A stretch of DNA of 64,000 nucleotides from Syntrophobacteraceae bacterium (lineage in GTDB: Bacteria > Desulfobacterota > Syntrophobacteria > Syntrophobacterales > Syntrophobacteraceae). Made by a program: the position numbers and the translations under genes. Location of the stretch: assembly GCA_031292215.1 (NCBI GenBank), contig JARLHO010000012.1, positions 1-64,000 of the forward strand. The letters run 5' to 3'. Under the pieces are notes generated by a model. The model did no database searches and was not told the origin of the DNA. It was given only the letters and a program-made list of their open reading frames with translations. Of this stretch, positions 17,699 to 26,646 are shown in pieces (the stretch's first letter is position 1; each line of letters opens with the position of its first letter).

Positions 17699-18520
17699 AT
17701 GACGGAAATCAAAAGAAAAGTGCGAGAGGCCGCCGATGCGATACGGCCTCATCTACCCGGCGATCGCCCCATGGGGTTGGTCCTCGGGACAGGTCTTGGC
17801 GCCATTGTGGATAACATCCAAAAGGATGCGTCGATCCCTTACGGCGACATACCTCATCATCCGGTCAGCACCGCCCCCGGTCACCAGGGACAAATGATAC
17901 TCGGCACGTTGGCCGCAAGGCCCGTCATTGTCCTCGACGGTCGTTTCCACCTCTACGAAGGCTACTCGGCCCAAACGATTTCCTTTCCATTCAGGGTTCT
18001 TCGCGCCCTTGGGACGGAAACGGTCGTGATCTCCAATGCCGCGGGCGGATTGAACCCCGATTTTTGTGCCGGGGACCTGATGGTGATAACCGACCATATA
18101 AATTTTACCGGCCACAATCCGCTCGTTGGCGCAAATGAAGACGATTGGGGGCTGCGATTTCCCGAAATGACCGATCCGTACAACAAGGGCCTTGTGGACC
18201 TTGCGGAAAAAACGGCCCTTAAGGAGGCAATCAAATTGCAGCGGGGCGTCTATGCGGGAGTACTGGGCCCAAGCCTTGAGACTGCCGCGGAAACGCGGTT
18301 CCTCCGCATGGCGGGAGCAGACGCCGTGGGTATGTCCACGGTGATGGAAGTGATTACCGCGGTCCATGCGGGCATGAAGGTGCTGGCGATTTCGGCGATT
18401 ACCAACGTGAACCTGCCCGATTGCTACCAACCGGCGGCAATCGAAGAGATCCTGGAGACTGCCGCGGTTTCAGGGCGGACTCTCGGAAGGCTTTTCCAGA
18501 AAATACTCGAACAGTGCTGA
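17699..18520 (+). CDS. punA: Purine nucleoside phosphorylase (trimeric type)
   Basis: About 273 residues from ATG 17699 (GAGAGGG upstream). Family I nucleoside phosphorylase: GLVLGTGLGA (phosphate-binding), STAPGHQGQMILG (His of the phosphate site), GRFHLYEGYS, VISNAAGGLNP, the purine-binding Glu in GVLGPSLETAAETRF, VGMSTVMEV and the Asn in SAITNVN. It splits inosine or guanosine plus phosphate into base and ribose-1-phosphate; the Glu/Asn pair in the base site fits 6-oxopurine specificity. A single gene, convergent with the GT2-GtrA gene. Annotation as MTA phosphorylase is less likely. Confidence 0.93.
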   Translation: MTEIKRKVREAADAIRPHLPGDRPMGLVLGTGLGAIVDNIQKDASIPYGDIPHHPVSTAPGHQGQMILGTLAARPVIVLDGRFHLYEGYSAQTISFPFRVLRALGTETVVISNAAGGLNPDFCAGDLMVITDHINFTGHNPLVGANEDDWGLRFPEMTDPYNKGLVDLAEKTALKEAIKLQRGVYAGVLGPSLETAAETRFLRMAGADAVGMSTVMEVITAVHAGMKVLAISAITNVNLPDCYQPAAIEEILETAAVSGRTLGRLFQKILEQC

Positions 18521-18560
18521 GGTCGTTTGTGTAATCGGGAGTCGAATCGGAGGCCCTAGG

Positions 18561-19754
18561 CTAGATGGCCGAGCGTTCCGCAGGCGAGGTCGTATCGTTT
18601 ACCGCCGGTTTAAAAACGGCAAAAAGGCTTACGATAAAATTTAGTCCCACCCCGGCCGCGATCCCGGCTAAAACCGCCAGTTGCGGGTAAAGAGCGGGAA
18701 AGGCGACCATGAGTTCTGAGCTTATGATATAGTTGCAAAGCGCGCCGAGCGAACAGGCCCCGACGTAGCCGAAAAGTTGCTTCAAGATGGAGCCGCTTCG
18801 GGCATAATCAAATGTAAAACGGCGGTTCAATACGAAATTAAACCCCATGGAAATAGCGATGGCCAGGCCAATCGATTCTTTGACTCCGACGCTAAGACCC
18901 AGCAAAAGAGAGAGCGTTGCGAGGTTTATGACGGTGCCTAGTCCCCCGACTACGAGAAACTGCGCCAGATGCGACCATGTGCCGTACTTGTGAATAAACA
19001 GACGCCTTATGTGCTTTATGTACCTGGCCTGCTCCGCAAGCGAGAGTTTGCTCTCACCCGATTGTCGCTCGCAGAAATGAAAGGGAATTTCCTTTACCCT
19101 CCGGCACCGGCACTTGACCATTAGCTCAAGGCCGATCTTATAGCCTACCGGATTAAGACCGCCCGCCGCCCGTTCGTAGGTCGAGCGAAGGAGCGCAAAG
19201 AACCCGCTCATGGGATCTTTTACGTTTGAAAAGGGCTTCGCCAGCAAAGTCGCAATCTTACTGTTTAGCCAGCGGAAGACTCCCCAGCCCTCATGGGTCG
19301 ATCCACCCGCGACATAGCGTGAGCCAAGGGCGAAATCATGGCCCGCCTCAAGAGCTTGGACCAATGCCGGGATGGCCTCGGGCGGATGGCTGAGATCGGC
19401 GTCCATGACAACGATCACATCGCCTTCGGCGCGCTTTAGCCCGTCGCACACAGCCCGGCTGAGTCCCCGGTCGGTTGTTCGCGTAAAAAGTCTTACCCAA
19501 TCTTCTCCAAGACTTGCGATATACTCTCGGGTTCCGTCCCGGCTGTCATCGTCCATGATAAGCACTTCGAGGTCCATGCCGTTATCGCGGCGCAGATCCC
19601 TTAGGCGCCCGATAAGGAATGGCAGGTTTTCCACCTCCTTGTAGGTCGGAACGATCACCGATACCACAGGCCGAGGCGGCGCCTGCAAACAGGAGTTGGA
19701 ACCCTTCTCGCGAGGGGCGGTTCGTTCTTCGAATTTGATTTCTAATTCACCCAT
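18561..19754 (-). CDS. Polyprenyl-phosphate glycosyltransferase (DPM1-like GT2) fused to GtrA
   Basis: 397 residues. Residues about 28-255 are a dolichol-phosphate-mannose-synthase-like GT2 domain: VSVIVPTYKEVENL, MDDDSRDGT, VMDADLSHPPEAIP, and SGFFALLRS. Residues about 265-385 are a GtrA four-helix domain (FLVVGGLGTVINLATL, FVLNRRFTF). The enzyme should transfer a sugar from a nucleotide donor to polyprenyl phosphate, with GtrA helping translocate or recruit the lipid-sugar. An acceptor glycosyltransferase is not adjacent. It has no signal peptide; the GT2 domain would face the cytoplasm. Convergent with punA. Confidence 0.9.
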   Translation of the reverse strand: MGELEIKFEERTAPREKGSNSCLQAPPRPVVSVIVPTYKEVENLPFLIGRLRDLRRDNGMDLEVLIMDDDSRDGTREYIASLGEDWVRLFTRTTDRGLSRAVCDGLKRAEGDVIVVMDADLSHPPEAIPALVQALEAGHDFALGSRYVAGGSTHEGWGVFRWLNSKIATLLAKPFSNVKDPMSGFFALLRSTYERAAGGLNPVGYKIGLELMVKCRCRRVKEIPFHFCERQSGESKLSLAEQARYIKHIRRLFIHKYGTWSHLAQFLVVGGLGTVINLATLSLLLGLSVGVKESIGLAIAISMGFNFVLNRRFTFDYARSGSILKQLFGYVGACSLGALCNYIISSELMVAFPALYPQLAVLAGIAAGVGLNFIVSLFAVFKPAVNDTTSPAERSAI

Positions 19755-20385
19755 TTAGGCAAAATACAACCTGTAAAAGAAATGCGCAAGCAAAACGGGA
19801 AAATCGGTGCTCCGCCCGCTCTCAGCCTCCCCCCCCCCCCGGCCACACATGCGCCCACCTATCTCCTTTTGCAAAGTTGCAAATAAGGGGGGGCGAGCGA
19901 GCCCAGCCGGTCCATGCGCGTCATTGCAAGCGGCTGGAGAGTAAATCCCCCCAACCCCCCTTTGCAAAAAAGGGGGGCGATCGGGCCAAGCCCCTTTCTT
20001 GGGAGTCTCCGTTAAGGGGTAAATGGCGCATGTGTGGGTAATTGTCAGCGGCAAGTGGAGTGAGTTTTACCGCGCCGCTAAAAAAGATGAGCAACTGGTC
20101 GGGTAAAAATAGCGGTGAAATATCGTAAAAAGTAAGCTGAGAAGGCAAAATGTCGAAATGTAAGGGCTGCTGGAACCGGTGAGCGGGGTAAGGAGAGGCC
20201 TTCGGACCACTTCCGCCCCGCAGCGGCCGCCCCAACGCCTACAGCCGTTTCCCGCCCCGGGGCTTAAAAACCGGTGGCATGCTGTTTGCTCAAAGGCCAA
20301 GGTGAACGATGCCCCTTTAGCTTGGCCGATCTGGTCGCTAAGCGGGCAGATCCGTATAGGTCAATCACTTTAGAGGAGGATAATT
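19755..20385. repeat. Intergenic region with a C-rich dispersed repeat
   Basis: 19830-20045 carries another copy of the C-rich family: GGGCGCATG-type ends, TTTGCAAAAAAGGGGGGCGA, GGCCAAGCCCCTTTCTTGGG and AAGGGGTAAATGGCGCATG. The right arm of the palindrome is missing. From 20046 to 20385 nothing was recognised beyond the ribosome-binding site of the next gene. Confidence 0.65.
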
Positions 20386-20808
20386 GTGTCAAAGAAAAAT
20401 TGTTCCCTATCCCGTTATGCCGTAGCGATTGTAGTGGGTCTTGGCTTCGCCTTCTGCGGCGTGTCGGCCACCGCCCATGCGGGCGGAGTTAGCTTCGGCG
20501 TGGGCGTTGGCGTGGGCGCCGGCTATGGTCCGCCTCCGGCTGCGTACCCGCCTCCGGCAGCCTATGAGCCCCCGCCCGAGGAAGAAATGGCCGCCCCGCC
20601 CGTAATGGTCGAGCCGGCATCTCCGCGGGTGGTGATTCAACCGGCCGCCCCGGTTGCGGTCTACACCGCTCCGGTCGTGGTGGAGCAAAGGTCGAGAGTG
20701 TACTATTACTACCCGGCATACCGCTCGTATTACTCGCATCGGGTGGAAACACGCACCGACTACTATGGCGGCGGCAGTCGTTACCGTGAAGACTACTACC
20801 AATATTAG
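20386..20808 (+). CDS. Secreted Pro/Tyr-rich protein
   Basis: 140 residues from GTG (20386), placed 7 nt after a strong GAGGAGG. A Sec signal peptide is clear (basic N-terminus, VAIVVGLGFAFCGVSATAHA, cleavage after AHA). The mature part is low complexity: VGVGVGAGYG, then PPPAAYPPPAAYEPPP, an acidic patch, a Pro/Val-rich linker and a Tyr/Arg-rich C-terminus (YYYYPAYRSYYSHRV). Similar YPPP/YY proteins occur in Desulfobacterota envelopes, function unknown. It could be an adhesive or surface-exposed structural protein. The gene is followed immediately by a heptamer repeat array. Reading frame and RBS are sound; the role is not inferable. Confidence 0.78.
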   Translation: MSKKNCSLSRYAVAIVVGLGFAFCGVSATAHAGGVSFGVGVGVGAGYGPPPAAYPPPAAYEPPPEEEMAAPPVMVEPASPRVVIQPAAPVAVYTAPVVVEQRSRVYYYYPAYRSYYSHRVETRTDYYGGGSRYREDYYQY

Positions 20809-20813
20809 CGTCG

Positions 20814-20995
20814 GTAGCGGGAAGTGGGAAGCAAGTAGCTGGAAGCAAGAAGCTGGAAGCAAGAAGCTGGAAGCAAGAAGCTGGAAGCTGGAAGCAAGAA
20901 GCGGGAAGCAAGAAGCGGGAAGCAAGAGGCAAGTAGCAGGAAGCAAGTAGCGGGAAGCAAGTAGCGGGAAGCGGGAAGCGGGAAGCGGGAAGCAC
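20814..20995. repeat. Heptamer tandem array, 26 units of GAAGCNN
   Basis: Twenty-six in-phase 7-bp units begin 5 bp after the stop codon. Units are GAAGCAA, GAAGCTG, GAAGCGG, GTAGCGG and similar, partly alternating as 14-mers. Positions 20996-21040 contain the complementary type (CTCCCGC, CTGCTCC, CTGCTTC), so array and tail can fold into an extended hairpin. The rest of 20809-21217 holds no recognised gene. Confidence 0.9.
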
Positions 20996-21217
20996 GTTTT
21001 CTCCCGCCTGCTCCCTGCTTCCTGCTCCTCTTTACTTTTTCATTCATTTGCCCCCCCGGACCCCCCGAAAATCCTCAAGTAATCCTTGCCGATATACGAT
21101 AAGAGTTGATAAGGAGCCCATTGTGGCTTAGTATTCAAAATGGTGTTATTCCTATGTTGCAAGCTCGATTAATTCTGCTGGTGGGTCTTTCGTTTCGTTT
21201 CCGTTCCCGGATAGAAC

Positions 21218-22600
21218 ATGACTGCTAATACAGACGACCTTCTCGTTGCAACGTGCAGAACCATGATAAGGACGCTCCTTTCCTGTCTGGACAATGCGAC
21301 GAAGGGTACTATCTATAAGATAGGCCTGATGCCCGAGGTAACCGCCGTGCGTGTTTTATCGGGCGTAAGAAAATCGGACGCGGAAGAGTTGGAATGGGGT
21401 CTTCCCGCAGACTCCGAATACAATCCTCCAGGTAAAAAATGGGAGTTGTACAGGGACCAGCCGGGCCGCGCACTGGAAGCCATGGGCTGGTGCGTGGAAA
21501 AACAGAGGAGTTGGACCGCGGATAACCCCATGGAAGATCCGCGAAGCGTTAGAAAGCAGATCTCCGGGGTGCCCGAGGACGAATTCCACATGGAGCCTGT
21601 GTTGGTTCGAAAAAAGAGCCTTTACGGAAATTCCAGGAAGCTCCAGTATCCGGTGGACTGGCAGGGCAACTCCATTTGGATGGACAGTGAATTTGTGGTG
21701 AGCGCCGTTGTGAAGATTCATTTTAAGCCGGGTTCCCTTAAGGCCGGCGACCATGCGACGGTAGCCGTGCACAACCTGGCCAGGAGCCTGGGGTCCGAAC
21801 TGCTCTCCCTGTGGTTTAGGGAAAAGCTCTACCAGGCGGGCAAGGAGTTTGCCCGCCAAAGGCTCCAGAGCTGCGAGATATTGGCCCATGAGCTAAGGAA
21901 CACGCTGGTAAAACTCGGCTTTGTTTTCTCGGCGATAAATGCGCAGATTGGCATTCTTCGGGAAAGATGGGAGTCGCTGCTCCAAAACCACATGCCCGAG
22001 CTCGAGTGGAAGGGGCCGCTTCTGGGTGAGTTGTGCGCCCTCCTTGGCCAAAGGGTTCCCGAGTTGCAATCCTCGGCCGAGTTGCTTACATTGGCTCAAA
22101 AGCTTCAGGGCGAACAACATGAGCTGGCAACTCTCTATCTTTCTCCTTTCCAGGACCGTGAGTGGGTGAAAAACAAGATTTATCCCAAGTGGGAAAAACT
22201 TCTTTTGTCGACTGAGTTGTGGGATAGAGCTCAAATAGAGTCCCTGCTCGATCGGCTGGAAAATTCGCTCGCAACGGGAATGAGCTATGATCCTTTAAGC
22301 AATATCGATGGCTTGCCTGTCGAACTCCTGCTCCGGTGGTCAAGACTTGCGTATGTGCAGATAACTTCGGGTAACCTGCCCCAGTTGGAGGAGGTGATCC
22401 GGCTGGTGGAGGAACCGGCTCTGCCGGTTTCTCACAAAGAGCAGATGCTAAAAGTTCTAAAATCTTTGAGGGCCATTGTTTACACCATCCCGGAAGTCGA
22501 GGAAAAGGCAACCAGCATACTGCAGTCCCTGAGGTTCGGCAATCGGGCCGAAGAAGACGAGGGCTTTGGACCCGATGTCCTGGGGCTGGAGTTCGATTGA
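21218..22600 (+). CDS. Putative sensor/phosphotransfer protein with a HisKA-like H-box and no ATPase domain
   Basis: 460 residues. I recognise no full-length family. The notable segment is CEILAHELRNTLVKLGFVFS at about residues 225-245, which matches the H-box of histidine-kinase dimerisation domains (AHELRNPL). No N, G1, F or G2 boxes of a HATPase domain follow; the rest is predicted helical with Leu/Glu-rich segments. No signal peptide or membrane helix is seen. It lies 65 bp upstream of a complete PAS histidine kinase and probably shares its transcript, so it may act as a phosphotransfer or dimerising partner. The start ATG has a weak ribosome-binding site. Confidence 0.65.
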   Translation: MTANTDDLLVATCRTMIRTLLSCLDNATKGTIYKIGLMPEVTAVRVLSGVRKSDAEELEWGLPADSEYNPPGKKWELYRDQPGRALEAMGWCVEKQRSWTADNPMEDPRSVRKQISGVPEDEFHMEPVLVRKKSLYGNSRKLQYPVDWQGNSIWMDSEFVVSAVVKIHFKPGSLKAGDHATVAVHNLARSLGSELLSLWFREKLYQAGKEFARQRLQSCEILAHELRNTLVKLGFVFSAINAQIGILRERWESLLQNHMPELEWKGPLLGELCALLGQRVPELQSSAELLTLAQKLQGEQHELATLYLSPFQDREWVKNKIYPKWEKLLLSTELWDRAQIESLLDRLENSLATGMSYDPLSNIDGLPVELLLRWSRLAYVQITSGNLPQLEEVIRLVEEPALPVSHKEQMLKVLKSLRAIVYTIPEVEEKATSILQSLRFGNRAEEDEGFGPDVLGLEFD

Positions 22601-22665
22601 AAATCGGGCAAAGGGGGTTGGCTTGACTGATCCGAAGGTGATCGCGAGCGTTTTGGTGGCTTCCA

Positions 22666-23802
22666 GTGAAAAGTGTCGAAATTATGTATAAGCGCTTTTT
22701 CGATTCGGCCGGTGATCCGCGTCTGGTTTCGAGTGGGTGCGGAAAGATGCTTGACGTTAACCGGGCGGGCGTGGAGCTGCTGGGCTATTGCTCCAGGCAG
22801 GAAGTGCTGGAACTCGAAAGTGTGCGCGCGCTGTTCCTTGAACCCGAAGTCGGCCGTGATTTTCAAAGGCGCCTTGAGGCCCAGGGGTCTATCCGGGAGT
22901 TTGAGGCGACACTCAGGAAAAAGGATGGAACCGATTTTTACGCGGCGATCACCGCAACGCTTTCGTTTGAGGAAGACGGCTCGATTTCCTGGGAGGGCGT
23001 GCTAAGAGACATTACCGGAGTAAAAGAACTCCAGAGCGCATTCCTTGAGGTCGAAAAACACAATAGAGAGCTCTCCGAGTCCGAGCGACGCATAAGGGAG
23101 CTCAATCGGCATGTCCTAGACATGCTGATGATAATGTCCCATGACATCCGCGGGCCTCTTGTTTCCATTGCCGCCACGTTGAAGCTGCTTTTGCGGGGTT
23201 CTTTCGGACGCATGGACGAGTCGGTGTGGAATACGGTCTCCGATCTCATGGCGCGGGTCCGCCACCTCATAGGTATTGCCGAGGAGTGCCTGGGGAGCGC
23301 TCATTCCATCGATGGGGCGGTTCTAAAGGAAAGGGAATTTATCGATCTGCGCCAGGACATCATCGATCCGGTGCTCGATGAAATGTCCAATGAAATCGAG
23401 GAACGGGGGATAGTGATCGATAATCGCCTGGGCGCCATTCCGGCTGGAACCATCAATATCAGCTCCGAAATGATGTGGTTAAAGCCTGTATTTAGAAATC
23501 TTTTCAAAAACGCGATAAAATACGGTGGAAAAGGCTGTACCATCGCTTTCGGATTTCAGGATCACGGCGCTTTCTACCGGCTAAACGTCTACAATAGCGG
23601 CGTGCCGATTCCCCAGGATTACAGGGACCGGCTTTTTACCAAATTCTCTCACATAGACGACGGGGCGGAGAAAAAAGACGGCTTCGGCATGGGGTTGTAT
23701 CTTATACGGGAGATGGTCCGAAAACACGAAGGCGACATGTGGTACGAACCAAGACACAACGGATCGGATTTTATCTTTATCCTGCCAAAGAAGCCGGCCT
23801 AG
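22666..23802 (+). CDS. PAS-domain sensor histidine kinase
   Basis: 378 residues from GTG 22666 (ATG 22684 is an alternative). Domains: a PAS fold at about 10-120 (MLDVNRAGVELLGY, LRKKDGTDFYAAITATL, GVLRDITGVKEL), a coiled linker, HisKA near 155-225 with the phospho-acceptor His in MIMSHDIRGPLVSI, and HATPase_c with N-box FRNLFKNAIKYGG and G2 box GFGMGLYLIREMV. There is no membrane helix, so it is a cytoplasmic kinase. No response regulator is adjacent; the upstream gene supplies a second H-box protein. A 22-codon frame (22623-22691) overlaps its start. Confidence 0.88.
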   Translation: MKSVEIMYKRFFDSAGDPRLVSSGCGKMLDVNRAGVELLGYCSRQEVLELESVRALFLEPEVGRDFQRRLEAQGSIREFEATLRKKDGTDFYAAITATLSFEEDGSISWEGVLRDITGVKELQSAFLEVEKHNRELSESERRIRELNRHVLDMLMIMSHDIRGPLVSIAATLKLLLRGSFGRMDESVWNTVSDLMARVRHLIGIAEECLGSAHSIDGAVLKEREFIDLRQDIIDPVLDEMSNEIEERGIVIDNRLGAIPAGTINISSEMMWLKPVFRNLFKNAIKYGGKGCTIAFGFQDHGAFYRLNVYNSGVPIPQDYRDRLFTKFSHIDDGAEKKDGFGMGLYLIREMVRKHEGDMWYEPRHNGSDFIFILPKKPA

Positions 23803-23815
23803 GCCTTAGCCGCTT

Positions 23816-24180
23816 GCAATGACGCGCATTGACCGCCTAGGCCGAATCGCCCCCCTTTTTTGCAAAGGGGGGGTGGGGGGATTTACTCTCCTGCCACTTC
23901 CAGAGCCGGAAAAAACGAAACAACTGTCCCATACATATCAGTCCGGGGGGGGCAACAAGCCGGGCAAAGACCGAGGGGCGACCTAGACGCTCCGGGCCCG
24001 GGGGATTTTTTAAATGGCTTTCGTGCTGAACGAACGAACTCGAAATCCCCCCAACCTCCCTTTGCAAAGGGGGGCGATCAGGCCAAGCCCCTTTCTTGGG
24101 AGTCTCCGCTAAGGGGTAAGTGGGCGCATGTGTGGGTAATTGTCAGTTTTCAAAGGGGGGGCAGGGGGGATGTACTCTTC
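23816..24180. repeat. C-rich dispersed repeats, including the intact IS110 target site
   Basis: Two copies lie head to tail. 23816-23940 has C6-T6-GCAAAGG at 23850-23868, the uninterrupted form of the sequence split by IS110 at 10366. 24043-24172 begins AAATCCCCCCAACCTCCCTT and ends CAAAGGGGGGGCAGGGGGGA, a pair of C-rich inverted ends. No gene lies between 23803 and 24324. Confidence 0.75.
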
Positions 24181-24198
24181 CGCCCCCGGAAACAGCCC

Positions 24199-24299
24199 GT
24201 AGGTTGGGCTAAGCGCAGCGCAGCCCAACAAATAGCACATTCAACCCCATAGGTGGGGCTAACCCTGTATGTGGGACAAATCCCGGCGCAGCCCAACAA
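24199..24299. repeat. GTAGGTTGGGCT repeats, one intact and one interrupted
   Basis: 24199-24231 is an intact copy. 24249-24299 is a second copy (ATAGGTGGGGCTAA ... CGCAGCCCAACAA) interrupted by about 23 bp. Both precede ilvA and could form hairpins in its leader. Confidence 0.75.
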
Positions 24300-24324
24300 A
24301 AAGCCCATTCGAGGATCATAAACC

Positions 24325-25548
24325 ATGGTTTCGGTAGCAGAGATAAGAAGGGCTGCCGCCCTTCTCAAGGGGCGAGTTCTGCGCACGCCTCTCGTGTATT
24401 CGCCCACGTTTAGCAAGGTCTCGGGTTTTGAAGTTTATCTAAAGCTTGAAAATCTCCAGGCGACCGGCTCGTTTAAAATTCGCGGTGCAACCTTCAAAAT
24501 CCTAAGCGAGTTAAATAACATAAGTAAGGGTGGGGTCGTTGCGGCATCGGCTGGAAATCACGCTCAGGGGGTCGCCCTGGCCGCGAGCCGGGCAGGGCTT
24601 CCCGCAACCGTTGTGATGCCCCAATGGGCCTCGCTTTCCAAGCAGGAGGCAACGCGGGGCTACGGCGGAAAAGTCATCCTGGAAGGGCAGGGGCTAAACG
24701 ACTCGATACGAAAGGCGCTCGAGTTGGCCAAAGAGGGGCTCTTCTTTATCCATCCGTTCGACGATCCGGCCATTATCGCCGGTCAGGGAACCATAGGGCT
24801 CGAAATCATGGAAGAGCTCCCGGAAACGGACGTGATAGTCGCTCCGGTGGGAGGCGGGGGGCTTATAGCGGGAATTTGCGTCGCAGCCCATGCGCTAAGA
24901 CCGGGTGTAAAAATTATAGGGGTTCAGGCGCAAACCTGTCCATCGGCCCGTAAAGCCCTTGAAACGGGTGAAAGAACCCTGGTCGAGTCTCTTTCTTCGA
25001 TTGCCGATGGAATAACTGTCAAACAGATCGGCGCTCTTCCGTTCGAGATAATCCGAAGGGAGGTCGACCGGATTTTGCTGGTTGGCGAAGACCGTATCGC
25101 CGAAGCCGTGATCATGCTCTTGGAGCGTAAAAAGGTGCTTGCCGAAGGAGCGGGCGCGGTGTCTTCCGCAGCGCTTCTTGGCGGGCAAATCGAAGCGTTT
25201 CCCGGAGCAAAGGTCGTTTTGGTGGTTAGCGGGGGAAATATCGATATCTCGCTGCTCGATAGGGTTATCCGAAAAGGGCTTTCGTGGAACGGGCGAATAA
25301 TGCGTTTTAGTGTCGGCCTGGATGATGAGCCGGGGGCGCTTGCAAAGCTCTTGGTAATTATTGCAGCGGCCGGGGCCAATGTTTTGCAAATCCATCACAA
25401 CCGGGGCGGCCCGGATGTGCCCGTTCGCCGTAGCCGGGTGGAACTGGAACTGGAAATGCGTAATTTTGTCCATATCCGCGAGCTCGAAGCTACTCTTGCC
25501 GAAGCGGGCTACCATCTGGAGCAAAACGCCGCCGGTGCTTCGCGCTAA
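24325..25548 (+). CDS. ilvA: Threonine ammonia-lyase (threonine dehydratase)
   Basis: 407 residues, the length of the short IlvA/TdcB type with a C-terminal ACT-like domain. PLP lysine lies in ATGSFKIRGA, the phosphate-binding loop is PVGGGGLIAG, the Asn of SAGNHAQGVALA stacks on the cofactor, and VVSGGNIDISLLDRV ends the catalytic domain. Residues about 325-400 form the ACT domain (GLDDEPGALAKLLVIIAAAG). It deaminates threonine to 2-oxobutyrate, the precursor that the IlvB/IlvH enzyme encoded upstream condenses in isoleucine synthesis; a catabolic role is also possible. ATG at 24325 follows GAGGATC. Confidence 0.92.
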   Translation: MVSVAEIRRAAALLKGRVLRTPLVYSPTFSKVSGFEVYLKLENLQATGSFKIRGATFKILSELNNISKGGVVAASAGNHAQGVALAASRAGLPATVVMPQWASLSKQEATRGYGGKVILEGQGLNDSIRKALELAKEGLFFIHPFDDPAIIAGQGTIGLEIMEELPETDVIVAPVGGGGLIAGICVAAHALRPGVKIIGVQAQTCPSARKALETGERTLVESLSSIADGITVKQIGALPFEIIRREVDRILLVGEDRIAEAVIMLLERKKVLAEGAGAVSSAALLGGQIEAFPGAKVVLVVSGGNIDISLLDRVIRKGLSWNGRIMRFSVGLDDEPGALAKLLVIIAAAGANVLQIHHNRGGPDVPVRRSRVELELEMRNFVHIRELEATLAEAGYHLEQNAAGASR

Positions 25549-25706
25549 TTGGATAATAGGGGTGCTATTCGCCGGATTTCTGCCGGGAAAGTTTCTAACG
25601 CGAGCCGAGCTCGAACTTAAGACGCGTAATTTGGCGCATGCCCGGTGCTGACACCAACCCGAGAGGGAGGCGCTGCCGGCTCTCGCGGCCCCGCAGCGAT
25701 CCCGGC

Positions 25707-26192
25707 TCACCCAAAGTCGATTTCGATATGCCCGGGAAATTCCCCAAACATCTCGCTTCTTTCCAATTCCCCTTGAGGATTGAAAAAACGCATATTGCCT
25801 TCGTCGTCGCAGAACCAGACTTCTTTGGCCCCCGCCTCAAAATACAATGACATTTTGCCTTTCATCGCCTTTTCACTATTGGAGGGGGATATCACTTCGA
25901 CAACGATTGGCGGGGATTCCTGGTACGGATCGTTATCCCCGTTCCTTTTGAAAAATTCGATGCTTCCCCATGCGACATCGGCAATCTTAACGCCGTCGGA
26001 AGTCTGGACGTTGCATTCCGGCATAGCTCTGTTTTCTTCTCCATGGTGTTCGAACCATGCGTTTATACGCGCCTGGAATAACCGATGCCTATTCTTGGCC
26101 GCTACCATCATAATGTAGCCTTCCCCGTTCGTTTCGATTTTGAAAGGCAGCTCTTTTAGGCTGGGATGCTCGACCACTTCATGCCATTCCAT
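25707..26192 (-). CDS. Uma2-family (DUF820) PD-(D/E)XK-like protein
   Basis: About 161 residues from ATG 26192, preceded by GGAGAGGAG. Restriction-endonuclease-like core: VKIADVAWGSIEFF (conserved Asp), PPIVVEVISPSN (E of the E-x-x-S motif), then GKMSLYFEAGAKEVWFCDDE. This is the Uma2 family, abundant in cyanobacteria, Chloroflexi and multicellular bacteria, of unclear function and often linked to mobile DNA. The N-terminal MEWHEVVEHPSLKELPFK is typical. It stands alone between ilvA and a toxin-antitoxin pair. Confidence 0.85.
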   Translation of the reverse strand: MEWHEVVEHPSLKELPFKIETNGEGYIMMVAAKNRHRLFQARINAWFEHHGEENRAMPECNVQTSDGVKIADVAWGSIEFFKRNGDNDPYQESPPIVVEVISPSNSEKAMKGKMSLYFEAGAKEVWFCDDEGNMRFFNPQGELERSEMFGEFPGHIEIDFG

Positions 26193-26646
26193 CTTATTTC
26201 TCCTCTCCAAGGCGCACCTGGTCACCAATCGAATCTTGGAACGGGGTCTAGGGGAAGTGCAACCCATTCCCCCTCGCTATACTATATATCTTCTTCGCCC
26301 TGGCCGGTAGTTTTTTCGCCGGCGCCCTGGTCCACCCCGGGGGGGGACCTGCAGGATAGCAGCTTTCCCCTTCCTGTTCCAAGGTTTACATAACATAAGG
26401 CAGGGACCCGACCGCCAGACCCGCTAAACGATACGCAACAATTTTTGCGCCACGGAAAAACCTTCCCAATCGGGCAACACGATCTGCCGATTGCGCGCTG
26501 AAGCGTCGAATTTCGGCCTTCGATATTTCGCCTTCGCTAAGGGGTAACGGATCCGCACTCCTTCACAATCGCAACCGCCCGCCGATAATCCTTAGCCATT
26601 TTCTCCTGCCACCCACAACGGGTTCGCCCGGGCCTGACTCCGCTTC
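26193..26646. other. Intergenic region without a recognised gene
   Basis: About 450 bp. On the minus strand a short stretch around 26540-26610 reads KMAKDYRRAVAIVKECGSVT, which looks coding-like but ends at a stop and has no identifiable upstream part; it may be gene debris. No repeat or RNA gene was seen. Confidence 0.45.

Noticed and set aside
20489-20995. Leu/Pro-rich minus-strand frame with repeated LPAS-type units
   Set aside because: It is the reverse reading of the heptamer array, which gives an apparent repeat protein in any frame.
21218-22600. Complete histidine kinase in the first gene of the sensor pair
   Set aside because: No N, G1, F or G2 boxes of the ATPase domain are present; only an H-box-like segment is seen.
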